Origin: Seriola aureovittata
Lineage: Eukaryota; Chordata; Actinopteri; Carangiformes; Carangidae
NCBI RefSeq assembly: GCF_021018895.1
Contig: NC_079387.1
Coordinates: forward strand, 1,830,083 to 1,894,082
Length of the DNA: 64,000 nucleotides
Direction of reading: 5' to 3'
The translations under genes were made by a program, and so were the position numbers. Of this stretch, positions 41,643-52,468 are shown in pieces (the first letter of the stretch is position 1; each line of letters starts with the position of its first letter). The notes under the pieces are model-generated. The model was not told where the DNA came from. It worked only from the letters and a program-made list of their open reading frames with translations, and searched no databases.

Positions 41643-41820
41643 AGGAGGATGACATGGTCTTTGCTTCATTTATCCATTACCGCTTCTTCTTTCTTCATTT
41701 TATTCATGTATCTTAACATTCCAAATCTTCACTTATTCCTCTCTGGGCTGCAGCCTTTTCCGTATCTCGTTATCTTATCACCACCAATGACTTCGATCAC
41801 TTCCGGGAACTCAGTCAGTT
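41643..41820 (+). repeat. Dispersed duplication, copy A, right part
   Basis: Continues copy A after the BEL/Pao element: GATGACATGGTCTTTGCTTC to CAATGACTTCGATCACTTCC, matching 61,883-62,060. Both copies then enter a SINE at the same point after AGTCAGTTTTT. Confidence 0.85.
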
Positions 41821-42060
41821 TTTGGAGTTTGCATGTTCTCCCCGTGCCAGTGTGGGTTCTCTCCGGGTACTCCGGCTTCCTCCCACAGTCCAAAGACATG
41901 CAAACGGGGACTAGGCTAATCGGATACTCTAATTCGACCATAGGTGTGGCTGTGAGTGCGAACGGTTGTCTGTCTCTATGCGTTTGCTCTGCGATGGACC
42001 GGCGACCTGTCCAGGGCGTACCCCGCCTCTCGCCCGCAAGGATAAGCGGTAGAAAATGAA
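41821..42060 (+). mobile_element. SINE body and tail, head missing
   Basis: Carries a sequence very common in fish SINEs: TTTGCATGTTCTCCCCGTG, TCCGGCTTCCTCCCACAGTC, GGCGACCTGTCCAGGGCGTA, CCCCGCCTCTCGCCC, and the end AAGGATAAGCGGTAGAAAAT. The tRNA-like head present at 62,061 in the other copy is deleted here. Confidence 0.75.
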
Positions 42061-42142
42061 AAAAAACGAACATATAATCACTGCAGCTCAAACATTTTCT
42101 ACCACGTCAAAACACTTACATTTGGTTTATTTCTTCTTACAG

Positions 42143-42185
42143 GCGTTTCTTCAACTGCGTGAGGACCGTGACCGTCTGCAGAGCG
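42143..42185 (+). other. Orphan exon-like block of 43 bp
   Basis: A good acceptor (TTTATTTCTTCTTACAG) is followed by an open stretch reading AFLQLREDRDRLQS and a donor (GTGAGA). The peptide is coiled-coil-like. I compared it with NONO and moesin but could not assign it. Confidence 0.3.
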
Positions 42186-42269
42186 GTGAGAGGGTTTCTT
42201 TTATCTTCACATGATTTATTCTTACACAAAATGCTCACTTTTTAATCCTTTGGCTTTCACTCTTATACC

Positions 42270-42271
<2 letters not shown>

Positions 42272-42315
<44 letters not shown>

Positions 42316-42356
42316 CTCTAACCCCTTAGGCCGCTCAGTTAGAGATAAAGATGACA

Positions 42357-42393
<37 letters not shown>

Positions 42394-42560
42394 GAGCTTT
42401 TTCAGGTTGTCCTCTGTGTGTTGGTCCCAGAAAAGAGGTAAGATCAAACCATATTTGAACTCTCAATCTCTCAGTCTGTAGAGTAGCCCTCTAACCCCTT
42501 AAGCTACTCAGTTAGAGATAAAGAGTCTGTCCTCTGTGTGACGGTCCCAAAAAGTGAGAT
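42272..42560 (-). repeat. Duplicated tRNA-like repeat with (AG)n and (TC)n tracts
   Basis: CCCTCTAACCCCTTA...CTCAGTTAGAGATAAAG occurs at about 42,313 and again at about 42,485, each followed by GTCCTCTGTGTG and GGTCCCA. Read on the minus strand, the second unit has a box A-like GTAGCTTAAGGGG and a box B-like GAGTTCAAATATGG about 40 bases apart, as in a tRNA-derived SINE head. (AG)n at 42,272-42,311 and (TC)n at 42,361-42,393 lie around the first unit. Confidence 0.45.
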
Positions 42561-42581
42561 AAAGGTGCTCTTTATGTTATG

Positions 42582-43111
42582 TGTAGTAAATCAAATGTTC
42601 TGACTGGAGCCACAAACCAACAGGAATCAGGATTATTAAGGATACAATTGCTTTATTTATCTCTCATTGTTAAATGGTGATAAGGGGATTGCCATGGTTC
42701 TAAAACAAAAAGAAGAGCAAATGACAATATTTTGCTGACCAATCATAAATCCACGTTTAGATGATATTAAATGTGTCTGGATAAAAAGGAAACAAGAATA
42801 TCACAATAATGGTTAATCAAACTCATAATCCTTACTATTATTTAACAAATAAGATCAAACGTAACAAATTATCCATAACCTTAATTTCAGACACACCATA
42901 ATTCAAAGGAATATAAAACAACTACTTACATTGAAGGTCAAGTCAAAAGACACACGGCAAACGCCTGACAAACAAAGGTGTTTGGGAACAAAGAGGAGGA
43001 GGAGGTGATCCTCAGGCCTCTATTTATAAAGTTGGAGGTACCACCGTCCTGAGCCACCACTGGGTGCCTCCTCCTAGTGGAGAGGAGGAAACAAACTGGC
43101 ACTTTCTAACA
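42582..43111 (-). repeat. 3' LTR of the older BEL/Pao element
   Basis: Shares CCACAAACCAACAGGAATCA, the AAGGATACAATTGCTTTATT line and the end GGCACTTTCTAACA with 48,594-49,083. It retains about 20 bp near its left end that the other LTR lacks. Confidence 0.88.
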
Positions 43112-43142
43112 GCCGCCCCCGTATTTGAGCAGCGAATACGTT

Positions 43143-46100
43143 TCATTTAGCTTCGTCATCATCAATTTCAGGCAGTGGAATTAATCTGGAAACAGGGCGC
43201 AAGTATTCTCGGCCTTGGATAACGACCTTAGCGCTGCGAACTCGCCCATCCTTTCCAGGGCAGGTTTCAGTTATCCTCCCAATAGGCCACGATGCTCGAG
43301 GATACTGGGGGTCAACTATCAATACTACCTGACCCGAATCCAAGTTGTCCTTGTCAGTCTCCCATTCCTGCCTGGTTTGAAGATTTGGAAGATAATAGCG
43401 AATGAAAGCTGTCCAGAAACGATCAGCCAAGATCTGACTGTGACGCCATCTTCGCCTGCGAAGGAGTTCACTTTCACAGTAGATTGCCTGAGGAAGAGAG
43501 GAGTCGGGCCGCCCCATCAGCAACATATTTGGTGTTACTGGGTCTGGATCAGCAAGGTCAGAGGAGATGTATCCGAGAGGTTTAGAATTCAGAATGCCCT
43601 CAACCTCAATCAGGACTGTGTGTAGGACTGTTTCTGTTGTTGGTCGCTTTCCTAGTGCAGCATGAAGGGCCATTTTTATTGACTTTATCTCTCGTTCCCA
43701 GCTTCCACCGAAATGTGGGGCAGATGGAGGATTGAATTGGAAGTTCACCTGTGTATGAGCCAGTCGGTGTTGCAAGCCTGGTGCCGTGGCCAGGAATGCA
43801 TTTTCCAACTCTGCCTGTCCTGCTCTGAAGTTAGTCCAAAACTAGGTTTCCCTCTACGAGAGACAAATCTTCTAAATGCCATTAAAAATGTATCTGCATC
43901 CATACTGTCGAGCAACTCAAGATGTATGCATCGTGTTGTTAAGCATTTGAAGAGTACGCCCCGTCTCTTCTCTGTACGGCGGCCGACTTTTACTGTGAAA
44001 GGCCCGAAACAGTCTATGCCTGTGGACCAAAAGGGGGGCTTGAATAGTCTGAGACGGGCCGGAGGAAGGTCTGCCATTTTGGGAATGACTGGATTGGCTC
44101 TCCATTTCTGACGGTCTCGACACTGGCGTTGATGCCGACGAATAGCTTGGCGACCGCGCAGGATCCGGTACTTGCGTCTCATTTCCGCCAAGACGCGCTC
44201 AGGGCCTGGGTGAAGCAGTTTCACATCATAAGGCTTTATAATGAGTGTGGTTATTTGATGTTTCGGATCCAATATAATAGGACGGATGTTGTCATAGTCA
44301 AGGGTCTCCACTCTTCCAAGTCGACCTCCCACTCTGATAAGGCCAAGATCAGGGTCGTATTCTGGAGACGGGGGAAGTAGTTTGCTACTCTTTGGTATGG
44401 ATTTGCCAGTTTTAAGAGCATTAAACTCCTCAGGGAAGCAGTCTATTTGGGCCCTTTGCAGAAGACGCCTCTCTGAGTTTATATAGCTTTGAGCTATGTT
44501 TGAGTTATGATTTGCATCTGCCGCCCCATAAAAAAAACATACTCTTTTCCTTTACTAGTTCATCCCAACTGTTGTACTTACTCAGGTCATCAGGAAAGTC
44601 ATTTGACATGACTGTGCCACAGAACATGGCTTTCCTGAGTTCTTCAACAGGCTCCGATTCAGCTGCCACACATGGATTGGCTGGCCAACAGTTGGTATCG
44701 GGTAAAAGGAATGGGGGGGAGAGGGTTTTGCCCCGTGTTAGGTCATCAGCTGGATTATTCTTCGAGTCAACATATCTCCAGCTCTTTGTGTCAGTCAGAG
44801 TCTGAATGTCCGCTATTCTTGTCCCAACAAACACCTTGTAGCGACAGGAAAGTCACCGATTGTAGAGGAATAGTGAGTTCAGATCTGAGAAGGTTAGCCA
44901 GCTGGGCACCAGAGAGGGCTGCACATAATTCCAGGCGAGGGATAGATAGCTGTCGTTTAGGGGCTATACGAGACCTGGCCATGATGAAGCTGACACGGGC
45001 GTGTTCGTGTTCGTCTTTAGTCTGCACAGCCTAATCCGGCGGGGGAGAGTTTAGCTCAAAAAGGCTTCTCTCCTTGACTCTGCCTCCTTCAAAATGGCCG
45101 CCACTTTCTCCAACTGTTCAGGGGAGTTTGTTTGCTGAATCTGCTAGTGCGTTTTGTCAGAGTTGATGATGGTGTCGTTTGTGGTAGCGTAGGCAAGATA
45201 AAGAAAATAGCGGCGGCGTGAGGAGCAGTGACGGCTGGCATTAGGGGAGTGACTCTGGGACGCCAGTGATCACCGTCTAGCCTCCTGGAGGTGTCGCGGG
45301 ACCAACTAGACGAAACACTGGCGAAAGGAGGTTCCCACCCGATGACCCCAAAGACATGTCGGTTATCACTGCTCATTAGTCTGTACGGCTAAATTAATAG
45401 TTATCACCGGACATGTTAAGCTTAGGGAGCTATTCACCGGGTCCATTTTCTGTAGCACAAGCTTTGTGTTTATCTTAAATAAACTGAAGGTAGGCAACAG
45501 CACCATACACACGTTCAGAGGCATCACAAAATACCTGCATATGGGATTCTGAAGTAGCTGCGTTGGTACAAGGGGGCAGATAACAGCGAGGAAAGTGAAT
45601 GTCAGGGAGATTTTTCAGTTCCTTCTCCCATGCTTGCCATTTCTCCAACAAGCTATCCGTTCTGATGAGGTTATCCCATCCTCTCTCCTGCTTCCATAGA
45701 TCTTGTACCGGGATCTTTGCACGGGTTGCGAAAGGGGTTAGATAGCCCAGAGGATCATATTGGCTTGCCAGCACTTTATATATATTCCTCATCGTAGGCT
45801 GATGGTAAGGGATGGATCTATTCTTGTAACCCAGCACGTCTGTAAAGCAGTTCCATTGGAGGCCAAGTGTCAGCTCTTTGGGGTCTCCATTGTCTGATAG
45901 CCACAATTCACTAGTTTTTGATTTTGCATCGAGGGGAAGATGGTGTATTACAGCTGGATCGTTACTAGCCCATTGCCTGATGTCAAACCCGCCATCAGCA
46001 AGCAAAGGTCTCATTTTGTCAATGAGGGATTTGGCTTCATGAGGGGAAGGGAAACTTTGGAGGCAGTTATCGACGTAAAAACAATGTCGGACAGATTGAT

Positions 46101-48545
46101 GGACCTCCTCATTTCCATCACAGTGATCTTGAACATGTCTGTGCAGTGCATAGGTGGCACAGCACAGATGGATTTGGAACAGGTCGTTCCAAATGGCAAA
46201 ACTTGCCATTCGTAAACGTTGGGCTCCTGGTCTTGCTGCATACTTCTCCATATGAAACGCAGTAGGGGTTTGTCCTCATTTAACAGGCGTACCCGATGGA
46301 ACGTGCCTTTGATGTCTCCACAGATGGCAATGGCATGTTGGCGGAATCTGAGTAGGACTCCAAGGAGAGAGGGACCCAGTATCGGGCCAGGTAGTAGACA
46401 GTTGTTCAGGCTTTGTCCCGTGTATTCAAAGGAGCAGTCAAATACAATTCTGTGTTTGTTATTATGTTCAACAATGTGATGTGGGAAATACCAAGTCTCC
46501 TGTGGTTGATCTACGTGTTCACTGGGAATCCTTTGAACATATCCAGAATGGACAAGATTACGCAGCTCCTCTTCGTATTTATCAGAAAGTTTGGGATCTG
46601 TAGTACAGAGACGAGGCGAGACAGCTTCCTTTGGAGCTTTAAGGACAGGGATGTCGGAAGCTCTTAACAGTGGAGTGGCATAGCGCATTACACCATCTAT
46701 CTCTACTCTAACTGTCTTTTCATTCACATATGGCAAAGCGTCAATCTGCCAGAGTCTTTCCACGTTCCTTAGCAATTCACTTTTGTAACAAGTAAGAGTG
46801 AAGGAGACAGTGTGTTGGGTTTGAACTAAGCTGGCTGGCCCTCGGAGAGCCCATCCCAGCCTGGTATGTACTGCCAATGGGCCACCAGAGGGACCCGTGA
46901 CGATGGGCTCTGTGGCTGTGATAAGATGGGCATAGCTCTTGGAGTTGCTTCACAGGGTATGTGTGCTCTGACAGTCCAAGATTCTCTGCAGTGAATGCTC
47001 CACGGATAACATACCTCTCAGTTGGCTGGTTGGTTGATAGGGGAGATTTCAAAAGATATAGATGCCCCATTCAATTGTACCACATCCTGTCTCACTGTGC
47101 GCAGTGCAATAGTTTCCGGCTGAGTTGTGAGGCCTAAACTCTGGACAGCTTGGGGGAGCAGAATAGATCTATCAGCACCATCATCAAGGACTGCATGAGT
47201 TGCGAGGGTCCTTTCTCCACTGTGGAGATACACACTGACAACTTTCAGCATGACTTTATGGGAGCGGTTAGGTTTATCCATGTAAAGGAGGTCACTATGG
47301 ATGGTTTCTTTGTGCTTACATCATGGAGAACGGTCAGGTGGATCTCCTCACAGATGTTACATGGCCGCTTTAAGGTGCAGTTGTCCATCTTATGCATTCT
47401 CCCACATTTAGAGCATCTGTCCTTCTCTTTGATCCATTTCATAATGTCAGTTTTGGAGAGTTTTCTGAACTCTGTACATGAACCAAGGAAACGATCTCTG
47501 ACATTACAGTGGGGACAGTAGGGCTTATTTACATTTACCTCATCTTTGCCGTAGGTTCTCGATGTGCTATCTATCTCGGATGTTGACAAATAGACAGAGG
47601 AGCCTGATCTTGAAGGCCGACGTTCCCTTCCCATCCGTGGTCTTTCCGGTTCGTGTAGCTCAACAGCTCTCTCTGATATGCGTTTGGCTCTTGACTTTGA
47701 CTGGTCAAGGAGGGAATAAGTTTGGTTTGCCTGTCCAGTCAGAATGCCACGATTAATACAGTGCTCCACAAATCCATCTCTGTACTGCACAGGGAGTTTA
47801 CTTAGGAGTCTATCAACATGAGAGGCACATCTTACTTCAGACCCACTAGGGCCCTCTAGTGGGTCCAGAGCATGGACAGAAAGGGAAAAATCATCAAGGG
47901 CCTCTACATCACCTATTTCGCTCTGAACTAGCAGTCTTGGCTGACCATATTTCTCTCGAAGTGTTAGGAGAGCGGTGGAATACGGTCTTGCATCATGCAT
48001 GCTGGATCTGGCTAATTTGTTAGCTCCTGGGTGCTGAAGATGTTGCAAGAGGATCTGATATTTATACTGTTCAGTAAGATGGGGATGATTATCTGCAGAG
48101 AGATTTTGTCTAATAAAACTGGAAACAAGCCGGGCCGACTCAAGCTCTTGTCCCTTAATACGAATGCGTCGGTTCATGCCAGCCTGTCGGACGATTCTCT
48201 CTCTCTCTCTCTCTCTCTCTCTCCTTATGTGCATCTTCTTGCTCATGCTGAGCAGCTCTGGCTTTTTTTATCAATTTCTTTACATTGTTCATCAAGCTCC
48301 TTGTCCTCCTGTCTTTGTCTTTTAAGCTCCTCCAGCTCATCTCTCCTTTTCTTTTCCTCGAGAATACAAGTTTGAAGTTCGCTCAGATTAGAAACATTAC
48401 TGCATGTAGAATACACACTAAATTGAGCGCTTACAGGGAGACTAGAGGCTGACTTGGTGCCAAGAGTCTTCCTGTAGTGAGAACCACGTGAGCTATGGGG
48501 CTCATCATTAAGCGTATTGCCATCAGTCTGTGAATCAGCCATCAT
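43143..48545 (-). pseudogene. Broken BEL/Pao gag-pol
   Basis: Pieces in order: gag start 48,243-48,545 (MADSQTDGN...), gag with Cys-rich fingers 47,245-48,246 (CSKCGRMHKMDNC, CNICEEIHLTVLH), protease 47,018-47,281 (AVLDDGADRSILL), reverse transcriptase 46,011-46,877 and 45,475-46,251 (FYVDNCLQS), RNase H-like part 44,505-45,027, integrase 43,745-44,332 (STGIDCFGPF) and 43,143-43,808 (HFGGSWEREI plus C-terminal domain). Frames change at a (TC)n run near 48,200, near 47,260, 46,870 and 46,100, and at the second catalytic Asp of integrase near 43,840. A roughly 450-bp foreign stretch splits pol at 45,020-45,478. YVDN may be normal for this lineage, so I do not count it as damage. Confidence 0.9.
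45020..45478. other. Insertion of about 450 bp inside the older BEL/Pao pol
   Basis: On the minus strand pol reads VAYLQ up to about 45,486 and resumes with TKDEHEHARVSF at about 45,020, as if contiguous in the parent. The material between is non-coding and unlike BEL. TTAGTCTGCACAGCCTAAT near its left edge is echoed by TTAGTCTGTACGGCTAAAT at about 45,384. The repeat family is not recognised. Confidence 0.5.
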
Positions 48546-48593
48546 GGGTCACTGTGCGGAGTGTGGCTCAGTCTCCGGCTCGAAGGACCATTT

Positions 48594-49083
48594 TGTAGTA
48601 AATCCACAAACCAACAGGAATCAGGATTATTAAGGATACAATTGCTTTATTTATCTCTCATTGTTAAATGGTGATAAGGGGATTGCCGTGGTTCTAAAAC
48701 AAAAAGAAGAGCAAATGACAATATTTTGCTTACCAATCATAAATCCACTTTTAGATGATATTAAATGTGTCTGGATAAAAAGGAAACAAGAATATCACAA
48801 TAATGGTTAATCAAACTCATAATCCTTACTATTATTTAACAAATTATGCATAACCTTAATTTCAGACACAAAGGAATATAAAACAACTACTTACATTGAA
48901 GGTCAAGTCAAAAGACACACGGCAAACACCTGCAAACGCCTGACAAACAAAGGTGTTTGGGAAAGAAGAGGAGGAAGTGATCCTCAGGCCTCTATTTATA
49001 AAGTTGGAGGTACCACCGTCCTGAGCCACCACTGGGTGCCTCCTCCTAGTGGAGAGGAGGAAACAAACTGGCACTTTTTAACA
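48594..49083 (-). repeat. 5' LTR of the older BEL/Pao element
   Basis: Counterpart of 42,582-43,111, shortened by deletions near 48,606 and 48,845. TTATG follows it directly on the plus strand. Confidence 0.88.
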
Positions 49084-49106
49084 TTATGTCATCCAAAAAG
49101 TTATAG

Positions 49107-49913
49107 GAGAAGCAGCAGAGAGAACAGGTGGACAGGAACGTTAAAGAAGCCAAAGAGAAACCGGAGGCTGAGCCGGAGTCGGCCAAACACGAACATCGGC
49201 TCATGTTAATGAGACATGGTAGGGACGGGTTATTGGCGTCCTCCCGTGAGTTGTGGTTCGCCTTTTGTATGAGAAAAGATTGTATACGGGCTTCTGTTGT
49301 GACATTAGTGCGCTTGGTATCTTGCACTGGCACAAACTTTGCTTCTCCATAGAGATTCTGAAGTGATTGTGCTGCAGCTCACTACAGCGTAGATATTGAT
49401 TTAAACTATACGTCAGCCTTTATCCTCATCAAATCAGGATGGAAACAGGACGCAGATCGTGATTAAGATCGTCCACCCCTCATCAATATTCATATATACT
49501 TTCTTCCTTTCCTTTCTTTCTGCCAGTCCTCCTCACTCACGTTGTCCTTTCCAGATCTAACGAGACGTCGGGAGGAGCCGAGGAGACCGGAGGAGCTCCG
49601 TAACCGGATAGAGATGAGGTGCGTTTTCTTTCTTTGAACAAACCATTAGGACACAATGACACAGTCCAACTTGTACTACTTTTGTATTGTTAGGCACAAA
49701 CAAATTATTTTTTAAGCTTTAAGTAGTTGTGTCATGAAGTTGTTGCATTAGAGATGCACACATATATTCTTATTTGACTAATTTCTTTGTTTTGGTTTTT
49801 CTCTCCGTCTGCAGGCATGAGGAGGAGAGGAGGAGGAGGAGATGATGAGGCACAGAGAACAGGAGGACCTGAGACGCCGGCCAGATGGCTTCAAACCGAA
49901 CTACCCGGACGAT
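49107..49913 (+). pseudogene. nono: NONO-like coiled-coil exons, degenerate fragment
   Basis: NONO is a paraspeckle RNA/DNA-binding protein of the DBHS family. Three exon blocks: 49,107-49,218 ([28 protein letters not shown]), 49,555-49,618 (DLTRRREEPRRPEELRNR) and 49,815-49,913 (MMRHREQEDLRRRPDGFKPN). Splice sites GT-AG are kept and the first two join in phase. Only the C-terminal coiled-coil is represented; RRM domains, NOPS and the 3' end are not seen. Leucines and methionines of the coil are replaced by proline at four or more places, about six residues are missing in block 2, and block 3 shifts frame in a GAGGAG run. These features point to loss of constraint. A DBHS paralogue (sfpq, pspc1) is less likely from the KQQ.QVDRN.KEA motif. 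Confidence 0.7.
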
Positions 49914-50128
49914 GTGAGTACGGCTGGAAGGCACACATGCTGTCAAACACACTGAGGCTCGCCCACTTACATGTTCACTTGCGATACACAAACACAACCT
50001 TTTGTCTCGGCTGGCCGTCGAATCAGCAAACGTATTTCTCTTTAATTCATACTAAGAAATCAGAAGAAGAAAGTAGAAACACATCGTGTCATATTTTAAA
50101 CAAATTTGGGAAAGTGAAGAGGAAGTAA

Positions 50129-50187
50129 ACCAACCAACCAACCAACCAACCAACCAACCAACCAACCAACCCCCCCCCCCCCCCCCC
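50129..50187. repeat. (CCAA)n followed by poly-C
   Basis: About ten CCAA units, then about 17 C residues. It reads as GGTT repeats on the minus strand. Confidence 0.9.
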
Positions 50188-50408
50188 CTCTGTAAAAAAG
50201 CGCCACAGAGGTGATAATCAGACAGATAATCAGCTGCCGCCTCTGCTCCGGAAGATGGAGCGAGGTGATAGTGTGAACGTGTGTTTTATGACATAACTGT
50301 CTGTTGGGTCTGAGCTCTATTAGTAACTGGAAATCATTAGTACTCGGCCTCACACGGGCGGCACCATTATGTTAACAGTACTCTACCTCATGAGCTGGAC
50401 ACCAAATG

Positions 50409-50789
50409 TGTTAGATTTCGGTTGTTTATCAATTTATTGGCTATCACAAATTAAGGAAATATTAATATTAAAAATATTAATATTAAATAATATCTTTAAA
50501 ATGAATTAAAGTTCACGGGGCACCAGCCTAAACTAATAGGCAAAATAGCCAATATGGTTTTAGTCTCAATTTATTACCATTAATCTGGAACTTTGATTAA
50601 CCATTAGCTTACTAACTATTACCAAATTACCAAATCAATAGTAAGTTACAGTTGAAGGATCGGAATTCTACCGAGTAGAGGTTGGCGATATCCACGCTTG
50701 TGCAACATTAAACACACCAGTAGTTATACTTAAAAGGCATTTATTTACAATGGAGCAGAGTAAAGTACAATGTCTAATCTAGCATATAC

Positions 50790-50864
<75 letters not shown>

Positions 50865-51960
50865 TGTGGGGACACAGACAAAGGCAAGATGGCCGACTCA
50901 AAGTGGTCACTGTGACCACATGACCTGAACAAAGAAGACTACAAAGATGGCGGTAAACAAAGAAACTACTAAAATGGCCGCTGAGACCACCTAGTGTGTG
51001 TGAGAGGGAGGGTGTGAGTTTCTTTGTTAGCCTAGCTCATGTAATCTAATGGTACCAGGTTAGAGGGGGAAGGTTAGCTTCATGCAGGTTCTAGGACTGA
51101 GACGTACTGCTATGTGTGTGAACATACGAGTACTCGATTAACTGTATGACTGACCACAACCTAAGCAAACATTACAACAACAAGACATCAATCAACAAGT
51201 ACATTAACAAGTTAAGGCTTCTGCTGATTAGCTATGCTGTGCTGTGCTATGCTGTGCTGGGAGAGGTTAGGCCCAGTCCGTTAACGTTACCCGATCCTTG
51301 GAACAAGCAAAGAGGTCCTTTCCAGTGGTTTGTAAAATCCAGTGAGTTTGGGGGGTTTCCTGGTGGAATAAAGTCCTGTCTGGCTGTGTTGCTTGCTGGT
51401 ATCTCCTTTGTTCCCCTCACAGAGTTAGCTGGTCCATGCTAACTCTGCTACGACTCCTGTTGCTTGGAAAATCAGCCGGCCTTGTGTCGTAGCCGCTGAT
51501 TCTGAAGAGGATTTGGTTCACTCACAGTTAATCCGAAGCAGGTCGCTGTTGTGGAGGAGAAGAGTGTTTGCAGGCTGCTGGTTGCAGGCCGGCGAGAGAG
51601 CTAGTTTCTCAGGTAGCAGAGCTGACCTGGGCTGGGGCCTTGTTGCCCTTTGAAGAACCGAGAGGAGAGGGCTGGAGCTGCTCTCCGGAGCGAGCCAAGA
51701 AGGGAAGAGAGAGAGAGAGAAGGGGTCTAGAAGACTGGTTTTGTTTGTGACACCTTAGGGGGTCACATGTCACACGCTGGCCCACACTGGCTGGCCAGTG
51801 GGGTCCATGGGGGGGAAGGGTCATCCCCAGGTGTGAACCGTGAGGAACTGTGGGTTGTGAATTCCTTTGTCCAGTGGAGCAAAGAAACATTTGGTCTATT
51901 GAATGACTGAGTCCCAACATGTGGGAGTCATCTGAAATCACGTCTGTAATCGTTTGTTAA
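50409..51960 (-). mobile_element. Probable LTR or LTR-containing retroelement remnant
   Basis: On the minus strand a TG..CTAACA-type end at about 50,409 is followed by CATTTGGTGTCCAGCTCATG, resembling an LTR end plus a primer-binding site beginning TGG. Inside, TTTATTT near 50,740 reads as a polyadenylation signal on the minus strand. There is a long (TG)n at 50,792-50,862 and G-rich phrases such as CCTTAGGGGGTCACATG. The second LTR, coding sequence and the right edge were not found. Confidence 0.35.
50792..50862. repeat. (TG)n microsatellite, about 35 units
   Basis: One of the longest dinucleotide tracts in the window, inside the probable LTR. Confidence 0.9.
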
Positions 51961-52468
51961 TCTCTTGTTTTCTGCCGTTTCTGTTCTTTAAGTGCAAGTG
52001 AAGGAAGCAATGATGCGTTTTAGAGAAATTAAATGAGCTCTTTACACCTTTTTAGTTATTGTTTGGCTTTATTCTGACAGGTGCAGTGAGAGAGACAGGA
52101 AAGTCAGTCAACTTGCATTGGAAAAGCATCAATTTAAAGCTGCAGGTTTAATTTTACTGTGACTTTAGATGTGACTTTCTGAAACTCTCTCCCTGACCTC
52201 TTACTGCTCTCGACTCTCCGCCTAATCACACGTGACTTGGCAGCACGTAACACAGTTCACACAACGAGAGACTTCGACGTCGGGTCGGTGTCTGTTGAAT
52301 CCAGAACACAGGTCAAATGTGGATCTTGCAAACTCAATGTACATATCTGTCGACGGTGGGGGAGATAATTAGTGTGCGATGGCGGTGAAGGGATAGAGAC
52401 AGAGATCCGAAGTGGATAATCTAATGAAAGAGGCCGTGGACACCCATCGTAGATGTAGAGAAACTACC
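51961..52468. other. Stretch before the EnSpm-like element, nothing recognised
   Basis: No exon, repeat family or open frame that can be supported. Confidence 0.5.

Larger units (their letters stand above)
42582..49083 (-). mobile_element. Older BEL/Pao LTR retrotransposon, complete in outline but broken
   Basis: About 6.5 kb on the minus strand. LTRs at 42,582-43,111 and 48,594-49,083 run TGTTAGAAAG...TACTACA on that strand and differ by several deletions (530 versus 490 bp). Target duplication TTATG is at 42,577-42,581 and 49,084-49,088. After the 5' LTR the minus strand reads AAA then TGGTCCTTCGAGCCGGAG, a good primer-binding site. A purine-rich ACGGGGGCGGC lies before the 3' LTR. The LTR differences show it is older than the 34.1-kb element. 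Confidence 0.92.

Noticed and set aside
42143..42185. Assignment of this block to the NONO RRM exon
   Set aside because: Only a few residues can be matched (F, L), too weak to call.
46080..46110. YVDN in the older BEL/Pao element as a loss of the catalytic YVDD
   Set aside because: From memory, related fish BEL elements carry the same YVDNCLQS motif, so it may be normal for the lineage.
49107..49913. A functional nono gene
   Set aside because: Only three exons are present, with prolines in the coil, a lost segment and a frame break.
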